This document shows positions 1 through 9,496 of a DNA stretch of 12,500 nt, piece after piece; within the stretch, counting starts at the first letter, position 1; every line of letters starts with the position of its first letter. The notes under the pieces are model-generated. The model did no database searches, was not told the origin of the DNA, and saw nothing but the letters and a program-made list of their open reading frames with translations. The position numbers and the translations under genes are program-made. The stretch is from Penaeus vannamei (taxonomy: Eukaryota > Arthropoda > Malacostraca > Decapoda > Penaeidae), in assembly GCF_042767895.1 (NCBI RefSeq), contig NC_091570.1, positions 12,620,076 through 12,632,575 on the forward strand. The letters are read 5' to 3'.

Positions 1-80
1 TCCTCACAGGTGTAGAAAATCTTCGCCAATTTCCATCCTATGCTCAAATATTAATCTCAAGCTGACGATAACACACATAT

Positions 81-627
<547 letters not shown>

Positions 628-790
628 AGCTGCGGCAGAAGGGAGAGGAAGATAAGATGGTGGTGGAAGAGAAGACGATTATGAGGAGGACTAGGATGGC
701 GAGAAAGGAGGAGGAGGATGAAGAGGAGGTGAAAGAGGAGGAAATGAATGGGAGAAGGGAGAAAAAAGATTGGAAGAGGGCAAAGAACAA
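628..790 (+). repeat. Purine-rich low-complexity tract
   Basis: The + strand is almost entirely G and A, with GAGGA, GAAGA and GGAGGA words and few pyrimidines. It opens a frame starting at an ATG at 606 that reads as Lys/Glu/Arg-rich residues and continues into the minisatellite downstream. The charged composition is what any purine tract gives in this frame, so I treat it as non-coding low-complexity DNA. Read on the - strand, the left end (pyrimidine tract ending in CCGCAG near 632) resembles a splice acceptor, but no matching exon is obvious. Confidence 0.7.
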
Positions 791-920
791 ATTGCAAAAT
801 ATAGAAATACTGATAAAAAGCCAACACAAATCTAAAATCATTTTCGAACCGTACAGGAACCATCCAGAGCACGAAGTACATCTGGTACGGCGTTCGCGGT
901 GCGTGCAGCCAGATCGAAAC

Positions 921-1169
921 CCCTTCTCCCCTTCAACCCCCTCCCATCTAGAAGGGCACCCTCTCCTCCCCTTCAACCCCCTCCCATCTGGAAGGGCACC
1001 CCCTCCTCCCCTTCAACCCCCTCCCATCTAGAAGGGCACCCTCTCCTCCCCTTCAACCCCCTCCCATCTGGAAGGGCACCCCCTCCTCCCCTTCAACCCC
1101 TCCCATCTAGAAGGGCACCCTCTCCTCCCCTTCAACCCCCTCCCATCTGGAAGGGCACCCCCTCCTCCA
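921..1169. repeat. Minisatellite, 40-bp unit in 80-bp dimers
   Basis: Six tandem units begin at 931, 971, 1011, 1051, 1091 and 1130; 921-930 looks like the tail of a preceding unit. Two variants alternate strictly. Type A has CTAGAAGGGCACCCTCTCC and contains an XbaI site. Type B has CTGGAAGGGCACCCCCTCC. The order is A-B-A-B-A-B, so the true repeat is an 80-bp dimer present three times. The fifth unit has lost one C and is 39 bp. The near identity of the dimers points to recent amplification. Every frame is open through the array (Pro/Ser/Leu-rich on +), which reflects the lack of stop triplets in the unit. Confidence 0.97.
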
Positions 1170-1578
1170 CACATCGCTACCTACGCCCTTTCCATTCCGC
1201 GAGACGATCAAAAAATAATTTGTCGATTAACCCACTCACACCGCGCTCATTATCGGGCGCTTGTAGCACGGAGGCACGAGGGGTCAACTCCATCATGTAT
1301 TGCGTGTAGGGAGCGTGGCCCTACACCAAGGCAACATCGCTCGTTCCTCATGCAGGTGCGAGGGAGACCCTTCAAGCGTCCAGGGGCTTGGGGCGTCAGT
1401 GCACAGGGGCTGAGTGTTGAGAAATGGCGAATCCGCACACAAAGAAAAAGAAGAAGTGAGCAGTACAGCAGGAAGAGTACAGTACGAGCGTGCAGCCGCG
1501 TGGAGGGCAGAGCATGACGGTCCCACGCAAGAGGCCTCAGCCTTGACTCTTGGTGTCCGCGGGGAAAGTGCAAAGTAG
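1170..1578. other. Unassigned complex sequence
   Basis: There is no repeat of note and no protein that I recognise. Reading frames on both strands reach 77 to 134 codons (for example - strand 1250-1654) but overlap each other and show no domain-like composition. The segment could be intergenic or 5' to the spliced model that starts at 1640. Confidence 0.5.
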
Positions 1579-1615
1579 GTTTCCTCCCTCCTCTCCTTCC
1601 CTCCCTCTTCCTCAG
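1579..1615 (+). promoter_or_regulatory. Strong splice-acceptor-like tract
   Basis: Nearly forty bases of uninterrupted C and T end in CTCAG at 1615. This is a textbook 3' splice site shape. It precedes a 70-codon open segment that ends at a full-consensus donor (CAAG|GTGAGT, junction 1825/1826). A pyrimidine microsatellite remnant could give the same look. Confidence 0.35.
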
Positions 1616-1639
1616 GCCGCGTACTCTGTCATCGCCGAC

Positions 1640-4595
1640 ATGCAGGCCCTTCACTCCCGCCGCCCCTCCCCAAGCACCGCCGCTTCACGCCCCTGCCTCC
1701 ACACGAAGCGAGGGAATAGGTGCCCTCGACACAGTAGGTCCAGCCGAGAAATACGTGATAGAGGAAAGGGTAAAAAGCGTTCCGCTTGTGCGGTCTCGGC
1801 CGGAGTGACGTTCCTTCTTTTCAAGGTGAGTCCGCACGGAGAGAACAAGGACCCTCTGCGCCGCCCCTGTTCTCACAAGGCTGTTCTCGCTGTTCCTGTG
1901 TGAAATGTGACGGGACGAGGAGAAACCATCTCCGAATTTCGCTAAACATTTTCTTGAATTTTTATTTTTATTTTCATTTTTTTTCTGGGAAAGACGACTT
2001 AACAGAAGGAAAGTCTGGAACGAGGAGAAAGTCAAGGTTCATATAATGGCAAGGAGGGCGCCCCCTACGCCTCCCCCAACCCATTCTGAGTGAGCATCGT
2101 CATTGCCACAATCATGAACATGACACTAAAAGTAATCAGCATTGTTCATTACTCGCACAGTAGCGAAATGGGAAAGGGAAACGCGCGCTACTCTCTTCAC
2201 TTATAGAAGCGATGGCATATATTCATAAACTCCGAAGACATAAACCCTATTCATGACCTATCGCCAAGAGCTACATCCGTTCAATAAGTGAGAATTCACT
2301 GCAACTTAACGCTGAGGTCACGTTCCCGAAAAGAGCGACTTTTAACGAAAACGACAGTAAATGAAACCCATGTTTGTCTGTGTTCATGGTCAGCTATTTA
2401 GCAATGTTTGCTTTGTCTGCAGCTAAGAGATGGAAAACAAAGAAGGAAATACGAAAGGGGGATGGATGTGGATGAGGAAAAGGAGGGAGGCGCGAAGATA
2501 CGGAAAGAAGGATTGACGTGGACAATAAGGAAGAAAGGTAGACAGGAAGGTAGCAAGAAAGAGTGTAGAGGAAGTGAGAGTGGAAGAGTGGGTGGGAGGG
2601 GGAAGAAGGATGGAAGGAAGGGAGGGAGGAAGGAAGAACCCGTGGAAAGAGGAGTGCAGCGCGGCAGCCTTCGCGGGGTCACCGCAAAGGTCTGGCTGGG
2701 CACCTTGGCGCGGCAGGTGGGGAGCGCTCGGTGGTACCCGAGCCAAGGGGCGTGGAGGTCCCTGGGAACACAGATGATCCTGACGTTTCCCTCCCGCGTC
2801 AACCCTCCTCTCGGTCGAGCTCGGGACTCCCTGCAGGTAACTGGATATCGCGAGAGAAGTCAGCAAAGGCACGGTCCATTAGTTGGGGTCTGGTATCTCG
2901 ATCCCAGCGCCCATTGGTACCCTGAATCTCCGAAGGTTCCTGAACTTATGTACCTGAACTACTGTCTGTAAGCCAGAATGAAATATATGAGCGTAATCAC
3001 GGCAAAAAATAAACGCATACATGTGAATGGAAGTGCGCGAGACGCACGCAAGTATGTACATGCACAAACAACACACATACACACGCGCGCACAAAAACAC
3101 AAACACAATAAACGCGTAATCTCTGGGGGAAAGTTAGAACTATTTGCTTCCAAATTGGCTACGGACACAGTAAATTTAACACTTCTATCGCCATACACGA
3201 TCCACCGCGCGCCAGAGTTCGTGACAAAGGTAATGAGACAAATGAGCGTGACTTAATTGTCAGATTTCGGGGCCGGAAGTGAATACGGTCGAGGAAGGGC
3301 GAGATGAACGAGGTCAGCAGGTGAACGGCATCATCCGGATCACTGGCTCACTGGCCTCACAAGCGACGATTACAAAGGAAACTCGTGCGTCTCTTAACGC
3401 CAGAGCTTTCCTTAAGAAATGACAGCGACGGTGATAGTAATCACAATAGAGACGATCAAGACACCAGAGGGCCGAACGGAGACGACGATAATTAAAACGG
3501 CATCAATTTAAACACGACTTTAAAATAAGCATATCACCGTTTCACTTAGGTAGCCTCTCAAACGAGCCGATGCGTCTCCCGAAAGTGCGACGCGGCCGTG
3601 CTTTCCCCGCAGCGCCGACGGGAGCAGCTGCCACGGCGGGGGAGCCACCGCGAGGCAGAGAGGAGGCGAGAGAAAGTGTCAGCGCCGCGGGTAAGGAACA
3701 ATGGCTCTCGCAAACCACGTGCTCCACCTTGCAAAAACAATAATGCACGTGAAAATAAAGAGGAAGAGGAAGGGGGAAAACGCAGGTAGAAACATGAGAG
3801 TACAAGTGTTGGTCGCATGTGAGAGTCGGGTCATTCCTTCGGGAAAAGTTTTTAACGTATAATATAAGGTACTCGGTGGCAGACTTCATTTGCAATACTA
3901 CAGCGGAATTCCGCGAGTTCGAGCCATTCATTATACGCCGTACGCTCTGAATGGAAAATGTCATGCATGCATGCGTGTACGAGTACTGCATGAGTGGCAA
4001 TGTGGGCCAGTTCACATACATTAGTAATTTTGTTTTTAAAAATCCAGTTCCTGATGCAACAAATACCGCATGCTAATAGTACTAGCACCATCAGCATTAC
4101 TTTACACCAGCGCAATCGTTCTAGTGAAAATCAAATCAACAAAACCCAGCCCAGCCACGGCCTGTAACACAAAACCTCAAACAGTGTCACCTTTAGCGAG
4201 TCGAGCGCGACGGGACACCCACCAAACGAGACCCGAGTCTCACTTGCAGTTCGAGAACCTTCCAAGGGCAAAGGCTACTCTTACTGTCCGTGAATCACCG
4301 AAAGCGTCGGCCGGAATCCAAGGAAAATCAGAGCCGCCAACATGAGGCCGTGAACACGATTAATCGCGTCGCAGGAGATTGCGTCGCGGCTTCCCTGCGG
4401 CGAAATGACGGCTGGCGTTTTGCAGTCCGCCGATCGCCTTCCCGATGCGCAAGTTGCAATGAATATCTTGAACGTGACGGCGCAGCTCCCCTTCTTTCTC
4501 CCGTCAATCTCTCTCGCTCCTTCTTTTCACAGTGGCTTATAATTATCATCAACCGACCGAGAGAAAACGCAAAAAAGCGACACGCTCAAAAATAA
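1640..4595 (+). CDS. Hypothetical four-exon gene, orphan protein (tentative)
   Basis: This is a model read by eye, with no homology behind it. Proposed coding segments are 1616-1825 (first in-frame ATG at 1640, context GCCGACATGC), 2423-2836, 3613-3690 and 4533-4595. The first acceptor has a long pyrimidine tract (1579-1613) ending TCAG. Its donor is CAAG|GTGAGT, a full consensus. The second acceptor is TTTGTCTGCAG and its donor CAG|GTAACT. The third uses TTTCCCCGCAG and CGG|GTAAGG. The last uses CTCCTTCTTTTCACAG, then runs 20 codons to TAA at 4593-4595, with AATAAA at 4591 and 4617. Segment lengths from acceptor to donor are 210, 414 and 78, all divisible by three, and all junctions are phase 0. 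Introns would be 597, 776 and 842 bases. The product (about 246 residues) is Arg/Lys/Ser-rich. The second exon begins in a purine tract and reads Lys/Glu/Gly-rich, the third is strongly Arg-rich, and the last starts WLIIIIN. I see no signal peptide and no known domain. Chance assembly is quite possible. Confidence 0.17.
2425..2640 (+). repeat. Imperfect purine-rich (GGAA/GA) tract
   Basis: The + strand is dominated by GGA, GAA, GGAAG and GGGAGG words with only scattered pyrimidines, clearest at 2575-2640. It is too degenerate for a clean unit. Frames on both strands remain open across it, so the long frames 2408-2971 (+) and 2423-2872 (-) are partly artefacts of composition. It overlaps the second proposed exon of the spliced model, which weakens that exon. 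Confidence 0.75.
3041..3108. repeat. Decayed CA-rich microsatellite
   Basis: Short CA, CG and CATA runs are interrupted by point changes (ACACACATACACACGCGCGC near 3068). It looks like an old CA array. It lies within the second intron of the tentative gene model. Confidence 0.7.
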
Positions 4596-5935
4596 ATCTA
4601 GCAGATTCGTCTCGCAAATAAAAAGTGCAGCGAGAGAAAAAAGCGCCATTTTCCAGATGGTCGTGGAAAGCGAGTTGAGCGCAATTATGCTGACAATATC
4701 AACAACCTTTCTCATACTCTTTTTTTTGCATATATAGAGTAATTACGTTCACGGAGCTGTATTCCCCGCGTGTCTAACCACCTGTGCGCCGGAGGGGGGC
4801 TGTTTTCTCTTATGATAATGCGCTGGACTTGTCGAGTTAATTCCTTGTCAAGGCGATTAGCAATCCATTATCATACTCATAATCGGCCCCAATCTCTGCC
4901 ACACATCACTTTCGAAAAAAGTAAAAACAATGGCGTGTGAAGTTTCCTCTTCGAATACTTTCTTCCGAGGGCCTTCTGCCTCGATGAGGGTCCAACCCAT
5001 TTAGGCAGAACGGGAACGACTCCTCCCAATAGGTCGCATCCTGATCCGGGCTCCCCTACCGCCACAGCCATACCCGCTACTCACGCAATAACTCCTTGTC
5101 ACCTCCGATTTCCCTGGAACTTTCCCTCGCACTCGCACGCACATAATGCGAGCACACAGGAGCATTAGTCGCACACAGACGGCAAGCTTTCTTTTCGCAC
5201 AAAAGCAATATGGTAACAAGTTCTGCGCCGGCGAGGAGTCACCCTCATCCAAGGAAAGGCAATCAACCCTTCCCAAAGCAACGGCGCCTCGTACACCGAT
5301 AGGAAGAGTCTCAAGAGCCATAATAACGGGAATGAACACTGGGTGCACAACCTGCGGGAGCGCTTGCTGAACAACAGCGCGATCGCTTGGACAGCCTAGT
5401 GTCACCTCCCAGCGCTCGGCCGCGTGGGAACAGTGTTCACCGCTCGCGAACCCGCAGCCTCTTTCTCACGTGGCCACACGGCTGCTTAACACGAGGCAGG
5501 AGATACTCTCAACCGCGCAGCAACACGAACGTTAGCAGAGGTTAAATCAATTAAAACCGTAATACCTTAAACGAGTGACGCCCTCGTTTTGAAGAAACTT
5601 TACAAATCTCAAAAAGGGGAAAAAAGAAAACAAAAAATAAAACACGACTACTGTTAGGCCTACATCCTATCACTGATTACTCATTCCAGCACTCAGGGCT
5701 AATGTTTACTCGGGCTGGGATGCGGCGATCACAAAACGCGAGAGAGAAGCGCCAGCCTACATGTTGGCTCATTACTTACATCGGAGTTGAGGTTCCCACG
5801 ATTGCCCTCGGGGGGTCGGCCGCCTCACTACACGCGCGTACTCTATCCGAGGGACTTTCCTCTGTTTTTTTCCCCTCACATATGGAGTAATACGTAACTT
5901 TCTCAGTCCGTAGTATTGTATAATGACAAGGCAAG
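4596..5935. other. Unassigned complex sequence
   Basis: This 1.3-kb stretch has no tandem repeat and no recognisable gene. A TATATAGAG word at 4730-4738 follows a T run but has no initiator at the expected distance. The longest frame is on the - strand at 5001-5405 (134 codons, beginning with GTG). It overlaps a + frame at 5146-5370 that starts at ATG. Neither has a domain I can name. The motif GAGAG followed by GCCATTTT at 4631-4652 resembles the GAF/Pho word pair of insect Polycomb elements, but a single pair is weak. Confidence 0.5.
4617..4622 (+). terminator. AATAAA polyadenylation hexamer (tentative)
   Basis: AATAAA occurs here, 22 bases after the stop codon of the tentative spliced model. 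Another copy at 4591-4596 overlaps the stop itself. The hexamer is common by chance in A-rich DNA, and several others occur in the window, so its meaning depends entirely on whether the gene model is real. Confidence 0.15.
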
Positions 5936-6178
5936 GAGGTAGAATGGAATGAGGGAGGAAGATCGATAGACAGGTGGTGGAACGAAAAGGAAGAAAGCAG
6001 AGGGAGAGCGGGTGGGAGACAGGAAGAAAGAGAGGGAAGGAGAGGGGGAGAGGGGAAGAGAGAGGGAGAGGGTAAGAGGGGGGGGGAGAGGGGAGAGAGA
6101 GGGGGGAGGGGCAGAGAAGAGGAGGAGAGGAGAGAGGAGGAGAGGGAGAGAGGAGAGGAGAGAGAGAAGAGAAGAAGA

Positions 6179-6267
<89 letters not shown>

Positions 6268-6279
6268 GAGAGAGAGAGA
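5936..6279 (+). repeat. Purine block ending in a perfect (GA)n array
   Basis: From about 5936 to 6182 the + strand is degenerate GGA/GAGG/GGGAGA with a run of nine G at 6078-6086. From about 6183 to 6264 it is an uninterrupted AG array of about 41 units, then a short imperfect tail to 6279. The gradient from degenerate to perfect suggests that the AG end is the young, expanding part. All frames are open here (Arg-Glu on +, Ser-Leu on -), so the 172 and 182 codon - strand frames are repeat artefacts. Confidence 0.97.
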
Positions 6280-6763
6280 AACAACATCACCCATTCTAAT
6301 AATAAAAAAGCAAAAAACATTCCATAAATACGTACAAATACCAGCGGGCCTAATCTAACACACTGAAGAGCGGGCCCCTTCTAACGCACACCTAAAGCAC
6401 AGCACCAGCCCATCCGAGGGTCAAACGGTGATCGTAGAAGCAGCGACGCGAGCGAGAAATTATCCGTGGAGTGTTGGCGTCGAGGCGTGAGTCCGACGAG
6501 GCACAGGACTAACGGGATCCGCCGCCGCCGCCGCCATCACAACACCACAACCTTCATGCAACATCACACTCTGGCCGAGGTTCTATGCACGCACGCAGTA
6601 AACGCACGTACGCGCGCACGCAAACACACACATGTATATACAAACATAAGATGACTAATTTATGTTAAATTCAAACGTAAAATGAATTAATAGCACATCC
6701 ACCTACATGCACACCTAAGTATGCATGCATAAACCATTAGATATATCCATAATATCAATTAAA

Positions 6764-6773
<10 letters not shown>
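6280..6773. other. Unassigned spacer between opposing GA and CT arrays
   Basis: This is complex sequence without a recognisable gene. It contains a (GCC)5 run at 6521-6535, a short degenerate CA/CG stretch near 6590-6640, and a perfect 12-bp palindrome TATGCATGCATA at 6720-6731. Small frames such as + 6466-6654 (62 codons) carry no recognisable domain. Confidence 0.55.
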
Positions 6774-6796
<23 letters not shown>

Positions 6797-6799
6797 GTT

Positions 6800-6862
<63 letters not shown>

Positions 6863-6921
6863 TTCTCTCTTTCTCTCTTTCTCTACTTCTCTCTCTTTCT
6901 CTCCTTCTCTCTTTCTCTCTT

Positions 6922-6972
<51 letters not shown>

Positions 6973-7160
6973 TTCTCTCTTTCTCTCTTTCTCTCTCTCT
7001 GTTCTCTCTCCTCTCTCCTCTCTCTCCTCTCTCCCTCTCTCCCTCCTCCCCTCCTCCCCTCCTCCCTTCCCTCCCTTCCTTCCTTCCTCCCTCCCTCCCT
7101 CCCTCCCTCCCTCCCTCCCTCCCTCCCTCCCTATCTCTCTCTCTCTCTCTCCCCCTCTCA
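6774..7160 (+). repeat. Pyrimidine block: CT, C-run, CTTT-CTCT and (CCCT)n arrays
   Basis: The + strand is nearly all C and T. Sub-blocks run in order: CT (6774-6796), a run of ten C (6800-6809), CT (6809-6854), an 8-bp TTTCTCTC array (about 6853-6886) and its variants to about 7000, CTCCTCT (about 7000-7060), a CCTT stretch, a TCCC array of about eleven units (7087-7130), then CT again. The long frames on both strands (148 codons on +, 179 on -) are Ser/Leu/Phe or Arg/Glu repeats and are not genes. Confidence 0.97.
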
Positions 7161-7332
7161 ACTATCTGTAAGGGAAAAACAAATAATTGTAATGAAAGAG
7201 CAGACCGAAGACTGTGTGATCTAACTGTAATTCTAGCCCATCTAAAATCGCACATCGCTCCCTTCCCACAACACGACAGGTTTTCGTGCGTCACTGAATA
7301 CCCACGCTAGAACAAATTGATATCAAGCGAGC
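7161..7332. other. Unassigned spacer
   Basis: A short complex segment separates the pyrimidine block from the following purine minisatellite. I see no feature in it. Confidence 0.6.
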
Positions 7333-7690
7333 GAGAAGGGAAGGGTAGGGAGAGGGGAGAGCAGAGAGAAGACGGAAGGCAGGCAGGAGAGAGGGGGGGG
7401 GGGAATAGAGGGAGGTAGAGATAGCTAGAGAGATAGATAAGGAGGGAGAGAGGGGAGGAATAGAGGGAGGTAGAGATTGCTAGCTAGATAGATAGGGAGG
7501 GAGAAAGAGGGAGGCAGAGATAGCGAGCTAGATAGATACTGAGGGAGAAAGAGGGAGAGAGGGGAGGAACAGAGGGAGGTAGAGATAGCTAGATAGATTG
7601 GGAGGGAGAAAGAGGGAGAGATGTAGAGATAGCTAGCTAGATAAATAGGGAGGAAGGGAGGAGATACATAGAGAGGGAGAAATAGATGGA
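7333..7690 (+). repeat. GA/GATA-rich minisatellite with TAGCTAGC core
   Basis: A purine-rich lead-in with a run of eleven G (7393-7403) passes into about five diverged units. The marker word GTAGAGATAGC, or a one-base variant of it, begins at 7415, 7470, 7514, 7579 and 7623, giving spacings of 55, 44, 65 and 44. Each marker is followed by TAGCTAGC or GATAGATA words and a GGGAGGGAGA spacer. Spacings close to multiples of 11 suggest nested duplication of a shorter unit. On the - strand the frame 7425-7775 shows the same periodicity as repeated LPIYLA words, which is a by-product and not a protein family. Confidence 0.9.
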
Positions 7691-8475
7691 CAGAAAGGAC
7701 GGAGTACCCACACACAAGGCTCTCATAACAGCCCCAAGCAAACTCACGAGGGAGTCGAAAGGACCGAGGGCACAACCACGCGAAGCGCTCTAATGTTATG
7801 AAGAGACAACACAGAGGAACTTACAGAAGTGGGGGAATGGGAGAAGGGGAAGAGAAGCGCGGGAAGACCGAATGAGGGGGGGGGGAGCTAAACTCATCTT
7901 TCAGACCACATTTGGCTTCCATCTTCCGGTTCGCAAAGCCCTCCGCTTCCCATTCTCTCTTGTTAGTATAGAGGACACTGGCATTCACCGGCACCACAAT
8001 GGTCAGCCATTTACAGGATAGTCACGAGGTAAACATCATTAAGCTCGACCTTCCATTGGAAACATGACACCCGGATGATAAATTAAATAAAGTATATAAA
8101 TATGATAACAGAAAACGCTAATCTGACGTATGGACCATCCTTTGAAATATTACAGGCGGTAGATGCCCAAACAAACAATACATAATGCAAACAAAATCGA
8201 AATAGAATATACAAAAACAGGCTATACACCGACGAAAAAATAAGTACAAGCACAAAATAATTATATCTTTTGAGGACTAATCCCTTATGGGGGACATATA
8301 AGCCACCGGTAAGCTGGGTGGAGCACAGAGACGCCCACGAAATTCTGGGGTTTGTCCTATAACTGGGATTAGCGTGTCAAATATTCAAGGCTGTCCTGAT
8401 GTCCCCTCCAACGATCAGGCAGCCGTAATCATCTTGGCAGGAGTGTCAGCGCTGTCAGCTGCCTTAAAACCGCGG
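7691..8475. other. Unassigned complex sequence
   Basis: No gene is recognisable. A purine-leaning patch with a G run lies at about 7826-7886, and an AT-rich stretch at 8040-8270 holds two TGATAA words (8076 and 8103). No reading frame above about 60 codons is visible in most of the segment. Confidence 0.5.
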
Positions 8476-8744
8476 CTATCATCTGCCCTTATCACCGCAA
8501 AGACACAGGCATGATGATAACGTCCACCAGTTACCAAAAGTGTCTTGGGCGACACAACGCGCGCTCGAAATCGACTCTCTTGCCATCGCTTGAACCGTAT
8601 TAAGGAATCAATGCTGATAAAGACTGGCTCCGTTTTCCAAAATTCAAGGTTCACACGAATAACGATAAAGACAGACCAACTTGAGCCTTAAAAATGGTTT
8701 CAAACGGTGACTGGAGTCACAAAACAACATTCTTAGCATGATAA
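8476..8744. promoter_or_regulatory. Cluster of GATA-factor-like words
   Basis: Five words fitting the WGATAR consensus occur in 269 bases: TGATAG on - at 8476-8481, TGATAA on - at 8489-8494, and TGATAA on + at 8515-8520, 8615-8620 and 8739-8744. GATA factors bind WGATAR in animals and often act through clusters in blood and gut enhancers. The words are seen directly; enhancer function is inferred. A 79-codon - strand frame (8415-8654) covers the same bases and has no recognisable domain. Confidence 0.2.
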
Positions 8745-8785
8745 ATCGATGCGTATATAGAGTAGGTTTCCATTCCGGTCTTGGT

Positions 8786-8786
<1 letters not shown>

Positions 8787-8819
<33 letters not shown>

Positions 8820-8834
8820 CTTTTTTTTTTTTTT
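8787..8834. repeat. Poly-T tract (T33-C-T14)
   Basis: Thirty-three T, one C and fourteen more T. It could be the poly(A) tail of a retroposed copy lying on the - strand, or an expanded homopolymer. I do not recognise a SINE or LINE body on either side. The poly-Lys and poly-Phe frames across it are artefacts. Confidence 0.95.
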
Positions 8835-9496
8835 ACGGATCCAACTTACCCAAGAAAATGGTGTCTCCCTTCCATCTTCGCCTCTTCTATCACTCGCTTC
8901 TATATTTGCAAGGCAGAGAGGACATAATCGATGCGTCATCCATCAAAGCGTTTGTTAAAACGGCGACTTTATCCACAAAGACTCATCCGTCACCGTCACA
9001 ACTCTTAATACCCGGGCTGTATCCCTACACACGACCTTGCCGTTAGGAGAGGAAACTCGCCAAAGTTACCCAGGCTACTCATACAGGGAAGCGATGAAGA
9101 CTCCAATGCACCATTCCATTGCAATCATAAATAATTCCTTTAGCTCCTTACTTTATTTTTGAAGGCGATTCGGTAATGGACAGCTGCTTTGCACTCCCAT
9201 CAGACGTTTTTGAAGAATCTCGCTTCCTTCCCGCGGCGGCGAGCAAGCCGAAGAGGGCATTTTGACCAACTACGCATCAAGATCCTCGGCCACTCATCCC
9301 GCTCTTGGCTCGTGGGAGTGCGATGGGACCCTCAAGCTGGAAGTCTTGCGGCGCCCACGAGGAGGCATACCTGTCAGTTTATATCAAATATGACCTGTTT
9401 TTTTCCCCTCGCTGCTGTGAGAGGATCTGCGGGTTGTGTCAGCCCACACTGGCTGTTGGGCCGATTCTGATGGGTACTTGTTATCTCGGGGACCAG
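8835..9496. other. Unassigned complex sequence
   Basis: There is no tandem repeat. Frames on + reach 93 to 102 codons (9189-9470 and 9305-9610), overlap in different phases and show no domain I know. An 11-base word, AATCGATGCGT, at 8926-8936 repeats one at 8744-8754 across the T tract. Confidence 0.5.

Noticed and set aside
921..1169. CRISPR-like array
   Set aside because: Units are directly contiguous with no unique spacers, and the sequence context is animal nuclear DNA.
899..1309. A 136-codon Pro-rich frame over the 40-bp minisatellite
   Set aside because: The unit has no stop triplet in these phases and its length is not a multiple of three, so the product is a rotating by-product of the array.
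2423..2872. A 149-codon - strand frame
   Set aside because: It is antisense to a purine-rich tract, with Pro/Leu/Ser composition expected from that tract, and has no recognisable domain.
3880..3935. Possible tRNA internal promoter: GTTCGAGCC at about 3915 matches a B box
   Set aside because: The flanking bases do not pair into a T-arm stem, and no acceptor or anticodon stem can be formed. A similar word near 4248 fails for the same reason.
4728..4740. TATATAGAGTA as a TATA box (also near 8754)
   Set aside because: There is no initiator-like TCAGT 25 to 30 bases downstream at either place, and no supported gene start follows.
5001..5405. A 134-codon - strand frame as a gene
   Set aside because: It starts at GTG, overlaps + frames, has no recognised domain and lacks convincing flanking splice signals. 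The length alone is not persuasive.
6720..6731. Perfect palindrome TATGCATGCATA (and an ATGCATGCATG word near 3963)
   Set aside because: Short self-complementary TGCA words are common near CA-type repeats. There is no second copy in a meaningful arrangement.
5772..7294. Frames of 148 to 182 codons in the GA and CT blocks
   Set aside because: They are Ser-Leu or Arg-Glu low-complexity products open on both strands.
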